Source: Pectinatus sottacetonis
Lineage (GTDB): Bacteria; Bacillota; Negativicutes; Selenomonadales; Selenomonadaceae
Reading direction: 5' to 3'
Length of the DNA stretch: 64,000 bases
Assembly (NCBI RefSeq): GCF_015732155.1
Contig: NZ_WIQK01000001.1
Span: 62,001-126,000 of the forward strand
Shown here: piece after piece, positions 55,160 to 64,000 of the stretch
Layout: the number at the start of each line of letters is the position of its first letter
How positions within the stretch are numbered: position 1 is the stretch's first letter
Made by a program: the position numbers and the translations under genes
Notes under the pieces: generated by a model
Told to the model about the DNA's origin: nothing
Databases searched by the model: none
What the model saw: only the letters and a program-made list of their open reading frames with translations

Positions 55160-56020
55160 TTAAGCCGTGGCATAGTCTATCAGCATTGCTGGATAGTACA
55201 GCGTAGCTGGCACCTGATAATCAATTGCTGAATGATGCCGTTTAAAATTGTAGGTATAGATATACTTCTTAATTGCTTGACGCGCCTCTTTTAGGTTGGC
55301 ATATTGGGTCAGATAAGCTTCTTCATACTTGAAACTTCGAAATCAACGTTCAATCATAATATTGTCAGCCCATCGGCTCTTTCCATCCATGCTTTGACGG
55401 ATGTTATTCCCTTTGAGAAATTCAATATATTCATTGCTGGTGAATTGACACCCCTGATCTGAATTTAAAATTAGTGGCTTGGCAACTCTAAAAGCTTTTC
55501 CAAGTGCATGAATGACCATTCTTGTATCCAATGTATCATCTACCTCCCAGCCAACAATACATCGGCTATACCAATCGATGACAGCAGTCAAATAAAGGAA
55601 TCCTCGCTTGATGGGAATATAGGTGATGTCTATTGACCAGGCTTGATTTGGCCGAGATATTACGGCATTACGTAGTAAGTAAGGACATACCTTTGCCTGC
55701 TGCATGCGCTTTGAAAGATTCATCTTCGGATATATCGCGTCAATTCCCATTTCCGTCATATATCGGCGTGCTTTCCTGCGCCCTACTAAATAACCGAGGT
55801 TTTTAAGTTGAGATGATATTTGACGTGCGCCCCAAGCGGGATTATCCGTATGAATACGGTCTATAATGGCCTTACATGCAAGCTCTTCTTCTGAAACTGG
55901 CGTTCCTTTGTAATAAATGCTAGTACGATTTACTTCAAGTAATTCAGCGCCTTTTTGAGCTGGAAGTTCCTTAGTCGTCAAAAGGTTTCGGACTAAATTT
56001 ACTTTCGTAGTCAGGTCCAA
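55160..56020 (-). pseudogene. IS3 orfB transposase with a premature TGA
   Basis: rve-type DDE integrase core: IDITYIPIKRGFLYLTAVID (first Asp), LILNSDQGCQFTS (second Asp), and Glu in ADNIMIER. A TGA at 55343-55345 replaces the Trp codon (TGG in copy 1) just after the catalytic Glu region; the frame then continues FRSFKYEEAYLTQYANLKEA to a stop at 55160. A product ending at TGA keeps D, D and E but lacks the last helices. Confidence 0.8.
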
Positions 56021-56316
56021 GGAGTTCTGTAGATTTTTTTCAACCAGTCCACCTGCATGGTGAGCTGGCCAACCTTTTTCGCATATTCTTCTTTCTCTTT
56101 GCGTTCCTCATCAAGCTTTTCTCTGATATTCTCCTCACGGGAATCATCGAATACAACAGAGGCTTTATCAAGAAATTCCTTTTTCCAGTTTCGCAAAAGA
56201 TTTGGCTGTATGCTATTTTCGGTAGCTACCGAGTTGAGATCTTTCTCACCCTTGAGCAGTTCAAGAACAAGATCCGATTTGAATTTTGCTGTGAAATTTC
56301 TTCTTTTCCGAGACAT
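56011..56316 (-). CDS. IS3 orfA with -1 slippage site
   Basis: 101 residues, MSRKRRNFTAKFKSDLVLEL with the helix-turn-helix NSIQPNLLRNWKKEF and a leucine-zipper-like tail. An A7 run (minus strand, 56034-56040) within WLKK lies just before the end; slipping back one base there joins orfA to the orfB frame, the usual way IS3 elements make their transposase. Confidence 0.85.
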   Translation of the reverse strand: MSRKRRNFTAKFKSDLVLELLKGEKDLNSVATENSIQPNLLRNWKKEFLDKASVVFDDSREENIREKLDEERKEKEEYAKKVGQLTMQVDWLKKIYRTPWT

Positions 56317-56452
56317 AAATGAACCTTCTTTCGAGTGTTATCTACAGTATATCAGGTTCATTATAAACGTGTTCAGAAAATGTCTTAATTTATGAGACCA
56401 TTATAATGCTCCTGCCTCCTCCTTGATTTATAGCAACACAGCAAATATTCCT

Positions 56453-57445
56453 TTAATTCCTTAATAATTTTAAATTAACAATACAACCAGCCCAGGATAA
56501 ACCTACTCCGAAGCCTATAAGCATAACTTTTTCTAATTTTTCTACTGGTTCTTTTTGTACTAAATCAGTTAATGCTATTGGTATTGAACTAGATACAGTA
56601 TTTCCATATTCACTAGCATCATTCCAAAAATGACAGTTTAATAATTCGCATTTTTGCTGCAAAAACTCCAAAATAAATTTATTGGCCTGGTGGAATACAA
56701 AATAATCTATTTCAGTTTTACTTAAATTCATCTTTTTTAAAATGGTTTTCATGGTTTTGGGAACAACTTCTAAGGCAAACTGACTAATAGCTGCCCCATC
56801 CATATACAAATTATAATTTGTCCGTATGTTTCCATATTTATCTGTGGTTTCTTTTTCAGGAACTCCAAAGCGTTCTTGCATTGCACCTACTGGAACAATT
56901 AGCTTTCCTGCACCACTCCCATCTGTCCCAAAAACGTTTCCTAATATCCCAGACTCTTCTTCTTTTCTGCTTTCAATTAAACAAGCTGTTGCCCCATCGC
57001 CAAAAAGCGGTTTCACTGCATTATCTCGTGAATTTATATATTTACTATATGTTTCTGCTGTTATTAATAAAATATATCCTGCTTGTCCTGATTCAATAAG
57101 ACCTTTTGCTATTCCTAATCCATAGACAAAGCCTGAACAACCTAAGTTAAAATCAAAAGCACCGCTGTTTTTATTTAATCCAAGCTTATCCTGCAAAATA
57201 CAAGCTGTAGTTGGTAAGATATAATCAGGTGATTGTGTACAAAGAATTATGAAATCAATTTTAGTTTTATCTATTCCTTTGTCGAATAATTTATTTGCCG
57301 CTTTTATGGCTAAGTCAGATGCTATTTCCCTACTATTACAAATATGCCTTCTATATATTCCCGTTTTTTTGGTCAAACGGTTTATTTCATTAATTTCTAC
57401 TGTTTCAGGTAATGAATATGTTATTTTTGTAATATATGCTTTCAA
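56453..57445 (-). CDS. 3-oxoacyl-ACP synthase III-like enzyme (KAS III/FabH family)
   Basis: Condensing enzyme, 330 residues. The Cys-His-Asn triad is present: NLGCSGFVYG (Cys near residue 113), VFHQANKFI (His) and EYGNTVSSSIPIAL (Asn). It joins an acyl-CoA starter to malonyl-ACP. Located with a dedicated ACP and SDR in a surface-glycan cluster rather than with fab genes, so it probably builds a short acyl group for sugar modification. It is the last gene of the cluster, next to IS3. Confidence 0.88.
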   Translation of the reverse strand: MKAYITKITYSLPETVEINEINRLTKKTGIYRRHICNSREIASDLAIKAANKLFDKGIDKTKIDFIILCTQSPDYILPTTACILQDKLGLNKNSGAFDFNLGCSGFVYGLGIAKGLIESGQAGYILLITAETYSKYINSRDNAVKPLFGDGATACLIESRKEEESGILGNVFGTDGSGAGKLIVPVGAMQERFGVPEKETTDKYGNIRTNYNLYMDGAAISQFALEVVPKTMKTILKKMNLSKTEIDYFVFHQANKFILEFLQQKCELLNCHFWNDASEYGNTVSSSIPIALTDLVQKEPVEKLEKVMLIGFGVGLSWAGCIVNLKLLRN

Positions 57446-57464
57446 GTTTTCCTCCTTAAAATTT

Positions 57465-58211
57465 TTACGCTAAATATCCTCCATCGACTACAATATTACT
57501 TCCCGTAATCCATTTTGCTCTGTTACTTAAAAGAAAAAGTACTGTGCCACTAATATCTTTTACTTCTCCTGTTCCTAATAAATATCTATCAAAAAGATCT
57601 TTTGTATTTGTTAAATTCTCAGCTCTTTCGGTCATTGGTGTTTTTACCCATCCTGGTACTATGCTATTAAGTCTGTGCCCTTTACCACAAATTTCCTTGG
57701 CAATAGATTTTATACTACTATTTATTGCTGCTTTTGCTGCAGTATAGGCAAACATTCCTTTTTCACTAGAAAGTGCACATACTGATGAAAAAATAACATT
57801 TGACGTCCCTTTTTCTGAATATTTACTTTTTGTAACAAGTTGAATTAGGTCTATTCCAGCCCAAAAACTTGTCTGCATAATCTTATGAGCTATATCTTTA
57901 TTATATGCGCGTAATGGAGTAATTTCGCTTATTCCTGCTGCATGTACGCTCCCATTTAATTTACCATATTTATCGACAAATTCTCTTATCTTATTTTCTA
58001 ATGCTATATTATCACAGACATCCACTGTTGCAATATGAATTTGTTCAGGCGCTTCTTCTTTTAAGCTTAACAGGTTTTCTTTTTTTCTTGCAACAGCTAA
58101 TATAACTGCACCAGCTTTTACTAATTCTAGTGTAACCTGACGCCCCATTCCAGATGATGCGCCTGTCACTATATAGTGATTTCCTGTAAAGTTAAACTCC
58201 ACTGAATCCAT
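57465..58211 (-). CDS. SDR-family reductase (3-oxoacyl-ACP reductase-like)
   Basis: 248 residues from ATG 58209-58211 (GGAG 8 bases upstream inside a longer ATG frame from 58223). NADP motif VTGASSGMGRQ, SVHAAGIS in place of NNAG, catalytic Ser in FSSVCALSSEKG and YTAAKAA (Tyr-x3-Lys), ending WITGSNIVVDGGYLA. Probably reduces the beta-keto product of the adjacent KAS III to a 3-hydroxyacyl-ACP. FabG-like length. Confidence 0.85.
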   Translation of the reverse strand: MDSVEFNFTGNHYIVTGASSGMGRQVTLELVKAGAVILAVARKKENLLSLKEEAPEQIHIATVDVCDNIALENKIREFVDKYGKLNGSVHAAGISEITPLRAYNKDIAHKIMQTSFWAGIDLIQLVTKSKYSEKGTSNVIFSSVCALSSEKGMFAYTAAKAAINSSIKSIAKEICGKGHRLNSIVPGWVKTPMTERAENLTNTKDLFDRYLLGTGEVKDISGTVLFLLSNRAKWITGSNIVVDGGYLA

Positions 58212-58232
58212 ATATTTCTCCATGTATTAATT

Positions 58233-58448
58233 TTATTTCACTAATGCATATAAATCAGATATTTTTTTAGCTTCACGTATCTTCTCAGGTAAAATCTTTT
58301 TACCATATGATGCGTCTGCCATTGCTAAAAAACTTACAAAACTTAATGAATCCCATTCTTCTATATTATTTAACTCTGTATCCATTTCTATTTTTTCTTC
58401 ACAATCCAGTAATTCAACCATTTTATCTATAAATTGTTTTTCTCCCAT
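58233..58448 (-). CDS. acyl carrier protein
   Basis: 71 residues, AAAGGAGA before the ATG. Four-helix acidic protein with the phosphopantetheine Ser in EEWDSLSFVSFLAM. Divergent from AcpP (no DSLDTVE), typical of specialised ACPs in secondary or glycan pathways. It lies 21 bases upstream of the SDR gene. Confidence 0.88.
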   Translation of the reverse strand: MGEKQFIDKMVELLDCEEKIEMDTELNNIEEWDSLSFVSFLAMADASYGKKILPEKIREAKKISDLYALVK

Positions 58449-58483
58449 GTGATATTCTCCTTTGATTATTGTACATATTGTTT

Positions 58484-59050
58484 TTAAAATAATATTTCTA
58501 AGTCTTTTTTAGTTTTATTATACATATCTTTTGTACGATAAAGTTCCCTTTGTTTATTCCCATTTACCAGTAATTCATGCGGATATTGACACTCAGATAT
58601 ATTATAAATAAAGCCCATTGTTTTATTTATGTGTAGTGCTTTTTTATTTCTTATCCCAACATGAATATACATATTATCAACTTTTTTATATAAATAATCT
58701 CCTATTAATATAAAACTTTCCAAAAAAGCCATTGTTCCTTTAAATAATGGATTGCCTAAGATAAGTCTTCCCAATATACATTTTTTATGTATTTTGTCCA
58801 AATCCGTCCAGCCGATTGTCCCAAAGGGAATATTACTTTCCTTGTCTATCATAATCATAAATCCCTGGGTATCATCTTTAACATATTTTTTATACCATTC
58901 TAATTCACTTTCTAATGTAAGATCAAAAGGCTGATTTAAAAATTTATTCAAAACTTTATCATTACGCCATTTAATTACATATTTAAAATATTTGGGGGAA
59001 ATTTCATCTAAAATAGCATATTTCCCTTCGATGTATATACTTTTTTCCAT
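58484..59050 (-). CDS. GNAT-family N-acyltransferase
   Basis: 188 residues, GAGGAG before the ATG. GNAT fold: YVIKWRNDKVLNKFL, FGTIGWTDLDK, LGRLILGNPLFKG in place of the usual acetyl-CoA loop, then HVGIRNKKALHINKTMGFIY (N-x-x-A and GF). In amino-sugar loci this family acylates the amine of the sugar nucleotide. It is the likely acceptor enzyme for the acyl group made by ACP/KAS III/SDR, though acetyl-CoA is the alternative donor. Confidence 0.8.
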   Translation of the reverse strand: MEKSIYIEGKYAILDEISPKYFKYVIKWRNDKVLNKFLNQPFDLTLESELEWYKKYVKDDTQGFMIMIDKESNIPFGTIGWTDLDKIHKKCILGRLILGNPLFKGTMAFLESFILIGDYLYKKVDNMYIHVGIRNKKALHINKTMGFIYNISECQYPHELLVNGNKQRELYRTKDMYNKTKKDLEILF

Positions 59051-59129
59051 AATAGCTCCTCTTGATTATTTACTGTCTGAATCAACATCAATAATAACGG
59101 TGACACAAATAATCTTAATCGACTCATAC

Positions 59130-60227
59130 CTACCCTTTATAACCATTGATAGTATCAATAATATAAGTAATCTCATTATCTGTCATTCCATTAAAAATTG
59201 GTAAACTCAATACTGTATCTGCATAATTTTCTGCTATAGGATACTCACCCTTCTTATGTCCAAGGTACCTATAACACTCCGATAAATGCGGCGGTATAGG
59301 ATAATGAATAACTGTTTTTATTCCTTTATCTTCTAGAAAACACTTAAATTTATCACGTTTTTCTGTTCTTATGACAAACTGATGATATACATGTTCTGAC
59401 TTACTTCTTGTCATTGGTAATTTTATATTATCATTTCGTATTTCTTCTAAATATATATTGGCAATCTTTTTACGTTCACTTTCCAGTTCCTTTATGTGTT
59501 CTAATTTAACGCGCAAAAGTGCTGCTTGAACTTCATCTAGACGAGAATTAACACCTTCAAGTTCATTATGATATTTTATTCGGCTCCCATAATTACGCAT
59601 CATTTTTATTCTTTTATAAAGTTTTTCATTATCAGTAACAATTGCCCCAGAATCACCAAATGCACCTAGATTTTTAGTTGGATAAAAACTAAAGCATCCT
59701 ATATCGCCAAAAGATCCTGTCATTTTTTTATCAAAATGTGCCCCATGCGACTGGGCGCAATCTTCGAGTAAATACAAGTTATATTTATTTGCAATTTGTG
59801 TTATTTTATCCATTTGAGCTGCCTGCCCATAAAGATGCACAGTCATTATTGCTTTTGTTTTTGCTGTAATTACCCGTTCTATATTTTCTGCATCTATATT
59901 ATAATATATGTCTGGCTCAACAAAAATTGGCGTTGCCCCATTTTCTGTAATACTCAATACTGTGGCTATATATGTATTGGCTGGAACAATCACTTCATCT
60001 CCTGCTTTTATTCCTAATGCCTTTACTGCCAATGTTAATGCATCTAATCCCGAATTTAACCCAACGCTATATTCACACCCTATATAAGTTTTAAATTCAT
60101 TTTCAAATTGTTCTAATTCAGGTCCGAGTATATACCATCCTGAACGTAGCACTTTAATTGCTGCCGATTCATATTCTTTTTGATATAGTTCAAACTGACG
60201 ATTTAACACTGCTAAATCAATTTTCAT
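59130..60227 (-). CDS. DegT/DnrJ/EryC1 sugar aminotransferase (FdtB/QdtB type)
   Basis: PLP-dependent aminotransferase, 365 residues, that aminates a dTDP-3-keto-6-deoxyhexose. GLNSGLDALTLAVKALGI, EVIVPANTYIATVLSITENG, LLEDCAQSHGA and the Schiff-base Lys in FYPTKNLGAFGD are the family motifs. Its ATG overlaps the stop of the fdtA-like gene by 11 bases, so the two are coupled. The pair FdtA-FdtB makes dTDP-Fuc3N in Aneurinibacillus; QdtA/B makes Qui3N, which cannot be excluded. Confidence 0.9.
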   Translation of the reverse strand: MKIDLAVLNRQFELYQKEYESAAIKVLRSGWYILGPELEQFENEFKTYIGCEYSVGLNSGLDALTLAVKALGIKAGDEVIVPANTYIATVLSITENGATPIFVEPDIYYNIDAENIERVITAKTKAIMTVHLYGQAAQMDKITQIANKYNLYLLEDCAQSHGAHFDKKMTGSFGDIGCFSFYPTKNLGAFGDSGAIVTDNEKLYKRIKMMRNYGSRIKYHNELEGVNSRLDEVQAALLRVKLEHIKELESERKKIANIYLEEIRNDNIKLPMTRSKSEHVYHQFVIRTEKRDKFKCFLEDKGIKTVIHYPIPPHLSECYRYLGHKKGEYPIAENYADTVLSLPIFNGMTDNEITYIIDTINGYKG

Positions 60228-60630
60228 CCCAATATCCTTCTTCTACCATTTTTTTGAATATTTTATGATCTCGTATATAATCATGTTCATTATAATAAGC
60301 GGAAGCAACCACACAAAGAACCGACTCATTTTTGTGCCATATCATATCACGCCATATACCATTTCCTATTAACAATCCTTTTTCTGGCGAATCAAGCATT
60401 ATGCTTTTTTTATTATTTCCATCATCTAATACTATTTCTATACTACCATAAGGACAAAAAAGCATTTGTTGCAAATTTTTATGCGCATGTCCACCTCTTT
60501 GTCCTTCTTTAGGCACTCCATAAATATAATAAACACGTTTAATAGAAAAAGGAATATCCCTTTCTCCTTCAAAAAAGGATAAACTACCTAAAATTTCATG
60601 TTTTACAGTTTTTATGCTAATAATTTTCAC
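60217..60630 (-). CDS. dTDP-4-oxo-6-deoxyhexose 3,4-ketoisomerase (FdtA/QdtA/WxcM cupin)
   Basis: 137 residues from a GTG start with GGAGG 11 bases upstream. Cupin core RGGHAHKNLQQMLFCPYGSI and GNGIWRDMIWHKNESVLCV, with the paired His typical of the family. Moves the keto group from C4 to C3 of dTDP-4-oxo-6-deoxyglucose, preparing it for the adjacent aminotransferase. rmlA/rmlB are not in the window. Confidence 0.88.
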   Translation of the reverse strand: MKIISIKTVKHEILGSLSFFEGERDIPFSIKRVYYIYGVPKEGQRGGHAHKNLQQMLFCPYGSIEIVLDDGNNKKSIMLDSPEKGLLIGNGIWRDMIWHKNESVLCVVASAYYNEHDYIRDHKIFKKMVEEGYWDEN

Positions 60631-60667
60631 CTACAATATTCCTCCATCGGGACAAATAATAAAATAT

Positions 60668-63094
60668 TTAGCTATTAAAAATATCACTACCGAATTTTTT
60701 TAAAAATTGTTCATAATAAATTTTTTTATCCTGTGATGTATCTATATCGTATATATGAATAGGAAATTTAGATTTATTACACTCTATAATTTGTACTAAA
60801 TTTTCAGTAAATATCTTTGAATCAATAACTGTATTTTTCATTTGATAATCTTTTTTATATCGATAATCTTCATCACTAATATATTTTATTATTTCTTCTT
60901 TAATTTCTTCTATCTTAATAAATTCAATTTTTAACTTTTCTGAATTGAAAAGTAATCCTTCTAAGGATTTACCACTTCCTAAAGTAATTGGCGCTTTACC
61001 AGCAATAGCACTATATTGAGTCATAAGTCCACCCAAAAAAGGATATGTATTTATATACATGTCAATATTTTGTAAAACTTGGAATAAATCCTTTCTTTCA
61101 TTTGTATGAAAAACACGACCAGGATATCTTGCCATTAATATTTTTAATTGGGAATCATCTCCATACCCTGCATACCAAAATTTGGTATGCGAAAAAGCTT
61201 TTAAACAATAATCAATAATTTGATAGTAGGTGTTATTTTTATCCATTGTCTTATACAAAAAACCACCTGAAAAAATAACAAAATCTTTATTTTCTTTTTC
61301 AAATGGAAATCCATCAAATTTAAGCCTTTTATTAAAAATGGGATAATATGGTTGTTTAATAAGTTTATTTGCCAAAATTTTTCTATATTTAAATGATAAA
61401 GACGCACCATAATCTCTAAATTCTAAACAATAATCAAAACTATTTTTTCCTAACCAAAAAGCATGATCTGTCAAATTTATTAGATAACGTTTCATCATAT
61501 TTTTAAAATGCATAAATGCCATAATTGCAGAAATATCATATGGTGTAGTATAAAGGAAACCAATTCGCGGTTTAAATAAATATATGTATTTACATAATAT
61601 TTTATATGTATTTATTATATTATTAGCTGGTAAATATAAAATTTTTGCATTATAGCAATGTAATATTTTTTTTAAAGTTGGAATATTTTCTCTTCCCTTA
61701 TTTATTACAATATAAAATATTTTGTATCCTGCCAAGCCAAGTGCCTGTAAATAAATTTGAGCCAGCCCTCTGCTATCAAGCCCAAACCCATCATAAAAAA
61801 GTACCCGCTTATCATCTATATTTTTGTATAAAGTCTTGTCCGATAATATTTTTTCTATTTTTTGTAATTCATTTTCTAAGTCATTATCTGTATATCTTTG
61901 ATTATATTCATATAATATTGAACCCATATTACGTATTTTTAATAATCCATTTTCTAATTGATTTTCTAAAAAATTATTTTCAATTTTTCTTTTTTCATTT
62001 ATAATTGCCATATCAATTTTTTGAGCTAAATTTTTATTTGAATTCATTGTATTTGAAGCTATTAATTCATTATTATTAATTATGTTATCCATCGCAAATA
62101 CATCATTTTCTAGTCCAGATATAACATCAAAATTATAATTCACACTATAATCTACACATTGTGAGGAAATATCTTCACGACTTGTAATAAAATAATCTAC
62201 ATTTTGTAATATATAATCAGTAATTTTTCCATTTCCCTGATATATTAATATTGTAGGAGAATTTTTTCCCTTACTTGTTATGCATTTCTGTAAATATGCT
62301 ATTTCCCTACAATATTTTGTTTTTGGTAGTTCTAATAAAAGTATAATTTTGTTTATAGAGGAATATTTTCCCAAATATTCCTCTATAATCTTTTTCCAAA
62401 TAGGATAACTATTTTCAAAATCTAATATAAAATAATAAATTTTATACTTTAGCGATTTAAAATTCCTTAATTTTGTAATAATTTCATTTTCTAATTCTTC
62501 ATTTAAGCAATTACAATAAAACTTACTTACAAATTTTTCTGGATTTTGCATTAAGGCCAGATTCTTTTTAATTTTTTCTATATCCCAATACCACCACTTA
62601 ATTTTCTGTAACCTATCAATTATATCCTTATCAAAACGATATTTAATTACTTTGGCAGGATTTCCTACTACAACAGCATATGGTGGTACATTGCCAGATA
62701 CTACTGCCCCTGCTCCTATAACTGCACCATTACCAATACGTGTTCCTCCTAATATTACCACGTTGCAGCCAATCCAGACATCATTTCCGATGATAACCTG
62801 ATAATGATTTGCATTTTTATAATGATTAAAATTATCCTTTTTCATAATATCAATAAATGGATAAGTAGTTACTTGACGATAATCATGATTTAACCCTATT
62901 TCAAAAGTAAGTCTATGCGCTAATGAGCAATAGCGGCCAATAAGTACATGACAATCTGTACTCCCATATTCTAAATTACCATTAACCAAATACGAGCCGG
63001 GTCCCATAGTCAATGCAACTATTCTCTCTTCTTTATCCATATAAAGCTTCCGGACTTTTATATCAAAATTAGCAAAATTCACTGGAATAATCAT
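60668..63094 (-). CDS. fusion of hexapeptide acetyltransferase and glycosyltransferase
   Basis: 808 residues, AAGGAG before the ATG. Residues 1-205 form a left-handed beta-helix acyltransferase (CatB/WbbJ-like: [20 protein letters not shown], then [20 protein letters not shown] and [12 protein letters not shown]). After a helical linker, residues about 420-780 resemble a GT-B type glycosyltransferase ([57 protein letters not shown]). The two activities in one chain suggest transfer of a sugar and its O- or N-acetylation at the same assembly step. Acceptor unknown. Confidence 0.75.
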   Translation of the reverse strand: MIIPVNFANFDIKVRKLYMDKEERIVALTMGPGSYLVNGNLEYGSTDCHVLIGRYCSLAHRLTFEIGLNHDYRQVTTYPFIDIMKKDNFNHYKNANHYQVIIGNDVWIGCNVVILGGTRIGNGAVIGAGAVVSGNVPPYAVVVGNPAKVIKYRFDKDIIDRLQKIKWWYWDIEKIKKNLALMQNPEKFVSKFYCNCLNEELENEIITKLRNFKSLKYKIYYFILDFENSYPIWKKIIEEYLGKYSSINKIILLLELPKTKYCREIAYLQKCITSKGKNSPTILIYQGNGKITDYILQNVDYFITSREDISSQCVDYSVNYNFDVISGLENDVFAMDNIINNNELIASNTMNSNKNLAQKIDMAIINEKRKIENNFLENQLENGLLKIRNMGSILYEYNQRYTDNDLENELQKIEKILSDKTLYKNIDDKRVLFYDGFGLDSRGLAQIYLQALGLAGYKIFYIVINKGRENIPTLKKILHCYNAKILYLPANNIINTYKILCKYIYLFKPRIGFLYTTPYDISAIMAFMHFKNMMKRYLINLTDHAFWLGKNSFDYCLEFRDYGASLSFKYRKILANKLIKQPYYPIFNKRLKFDGFPFEKENKDFVIFSGGFLYKTMDKNNTYYQIIDYCLKAFSHTKFWYAGYGDDSQLKILMARYPGRVFHTNERKDLFQVLQNIDMYINTYPFLGGLMTQYSAIAGKAPITLGSGKSLEGLLFNSEKLKIEFIKIEEIKEEIIKYISDEDYRYKKDYQMKNTVIDSKIFTENLVQIIECNKSKFPIHIYDIDTSQDKKIYYEQFLKKFGSDIFNS

Positions 63095-63149
63095 AATTTA
63101 GCTCCTTAAAATCACTTATTTAATTCTTTACTACTTTTCTCTACAATAT

Positions 63150-64000
63150 CTATCTATGTTTTAAATGCATAATATACTTATATACCTTTAATTCCCAATG
63201 CTTTTCCTTTGGTACTAAATTTGTACTTAGAATAGTTTTCACTAAATCATTGTCATAATTAATATCTTCATCAAATTTTACTATTGATTCACAATGGCCT
63301 ATTTTCAGCCCAGCATCCTCAATAATTTTTTTTAGACTATATAAGTTTAAAAAGCGTATATTACTTTCCGAAAAAACATCACTTACTAAATCAGATTTAT
63401 ATAAATAATCTCCTGATAATATTTTTCTCAAATTATCATAATGCATGATGTTATAGGCACTAACAACAATTTCCCCGTTATCTTTTAAATATGGTACAAG
63501 TTTTTTTAAAACATTTACTGGCTTTTTAACTTTTGTTATATAATCCGGCAAAAGGATATAATCAAAAAATTCCTTTCCATAGGATAAATTCATTGTTTCA
63601 ATATCGCCATATATAGCAGGGAAATAATGATTAGCAATTTGTACAGCTGTTTTTCTTTTATCTATACCATATATATTTATACCAACATTTTTTGACTTTA
63701 ATTCCAGCAATGCAGCTCCACAAGAACAACCTATTTCTAGGATATGCATCCCTGCACATAAATTCAAGCTGTTATATTCACTTATATTATCTATAGAAGA
63801 AATAGAATCTATCCCCCATTTATTGAAAAACTTACTGTGATTTTCAATAATAATATTCGCGTATTTTTGATTATATCCCTTAAATGAAACCCCACCAAAA
63901 TGATGAATAAACGTATCATTGCATTGTAATAAATCATATCCAGCTTTTATAATTCGCAATGAATAATCGTCATCTTCAAAATTTCCTGGGAAAAATTGTT
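63150..64000 (-). CDS. GT2 glycosyltransferase-methyltransferase fusion (5' part outside window)
   Basis: Open from 64000 without a start. The first visible residues, FFPGNFEDDDYSLRIIKAGY, are the end of a GT2 glycosyltransferase domain (ED..Y..R). From about 50 residues on, a class I SAM methyltransferase follows: MHILEIGCSCGAALLELKSK (motif I), IYGIDKRKTAV (motif II), FFDYILLPDYITKV (motif IV). Its substrate is likely a sugar of the same glycan. It lies 55 bases upstream of the acetyltransferase-GT gene. Confidence 0.75.
   Translation of the reverse strand, partial: QFFPGNFEDDDYSLRIIKAGYDLLQCNDTFIHHFGGVSFKGYNQKYANIIIENHSKFFNKWGIDSISSIDNISEYNSLNLCAGMHILEIGCSCGAALLELKSKNVGINIYGIDKRKTAVQIANHYFPAIYGDIETMNLSYGKEFFDYILLPDYITKVKKPVNVLKKLVPYLKDNGEIVVSAYNIMHYDNLRKILSGDYLYKSDLVSDVFSESNIRFLNLYSLKKIIEDAGLKIGHCESIVKFDEDINYDNDLVKTILSTNLVPKEKHWELKVYKYIMHLKHR

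Larger units (their letters stand above)
55110..56405 (-). mobile_element. IS3-family element (copy 2)
   Basis: 1296 bases, ends TATAATGGCTCACTTGTC (left, 55110) and, reversed, TATAATGGTCTCATAAAT (right). orfA and orfB lie on the minus strand and overlap. Inserted in IS66 tnpC. No clear direct repeat is seen because the sequence on the far side is not tnpC. Nearly full length, unlike copy 1. Confidence 0.88.

Noticed and set aside
63899-63959. TTG at 63957-63959 as start of a methyltransferase gene
   Set aside because: The frame continues upstream to the window edge through recognisable GT2 sequence, so this is an internal codon.
1-64000. CRISPR array
   Set aside because: No series of regularly spaced direct repeats is visible anywhere and no cas-like genes are present.

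Overview
The window is AT-rich chromosomal DNA from a low-GC Firmicute with a Gram-negative type envelope. It fits Negativicutes (Selenomonas, Megamonas or Pectinatus-like) best. The clues are the style of the TypA, Fba and GuaA proteins, an ScpB-like methylmalonyl-CoA decarboxylase (propionate pathway), nucleotide-sugar and LPS-type glycan genes, and a small secreted protein ending in an outer-membrane-like terminal Phe. The genus is not proven by the sequence.

Region 1 (1-4.2 kb) is core genome: typA (partial, minus), fba and guaA. Region 2 (4.2-18.6 kb) is a genomic island beginning right after the guaA stop codon. It has a decayed immunity and integration module (twice-frameshifted XRE repressor, twin palindromic operators, broken excisionase-like ORF, integrase cut before its catalytic Tyr). 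This is followed by a five-gene defence operon: PLD/SNF2-like helicase, DUF4391, type III Mod, type III Res and a TrlF-type PHP-ATPase.

Region 3 (18.6-26.9 kb) holds a decayed IS3 copy, a very AT-rich LanM synthetase with a 59-residue lanthipeptide precursor, an internally deleted IS66 relic, and a TetR-EmrA-EmrB efflux operon. Region 4 (27.6-35.5 kb, minus) is a sugar or polyol operon: DhnA/LsrF-like aldolase, GlpP-like antiterminator, FGGY kinase, SDR, D-2-hydroxyacid dehydrogenase and a galactitol-type PTS EIIC. Its leader carries a strong intrinsic terminator. The dehydrogenase is split by an IStron (group I intron plus IS605/tnpB) inserted after TTGAT, whose exact removal restores the reading frame.

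Region 5 (35.7-45.1 kb, minus) is a complete four-gene Wadjet (JetABCD, DUF2397 type) operon with a stub of ecfT behind it, then a zinc ribbon protein and a His-rich secreted protein. Region 6 (45.2-49.6 kb) contains tRNA-Arg(CCG), whose 3' half is overlapped antisense by the tail of a serine recombinase, then scpB, a UspA protein, a dead tnpB and a RepL-like plasmid module.

Region 7 (49.6-56.4 kb) is nested mobile DNA. A short internally deleted IS66 abuts a larger IS66 that carries an ISAs1-family element in tnpB (9-bp target duplication), a group IIC intron between tnpB and tnpC, and an IS3 element that truncates tnpC. Region 8 (56.4-64 kb, minus) is a surface glycan cluster: GT2-methyltransferase, acetyltransferase-glycosyltransferase fusion, FdtA/FdtB-type 3-amino sugar genes, GNAT, and a small acyl-chain module (ACP, ketoreductase-like SDR, KAS III) that probably supplies an acyl group for the amino sugar.
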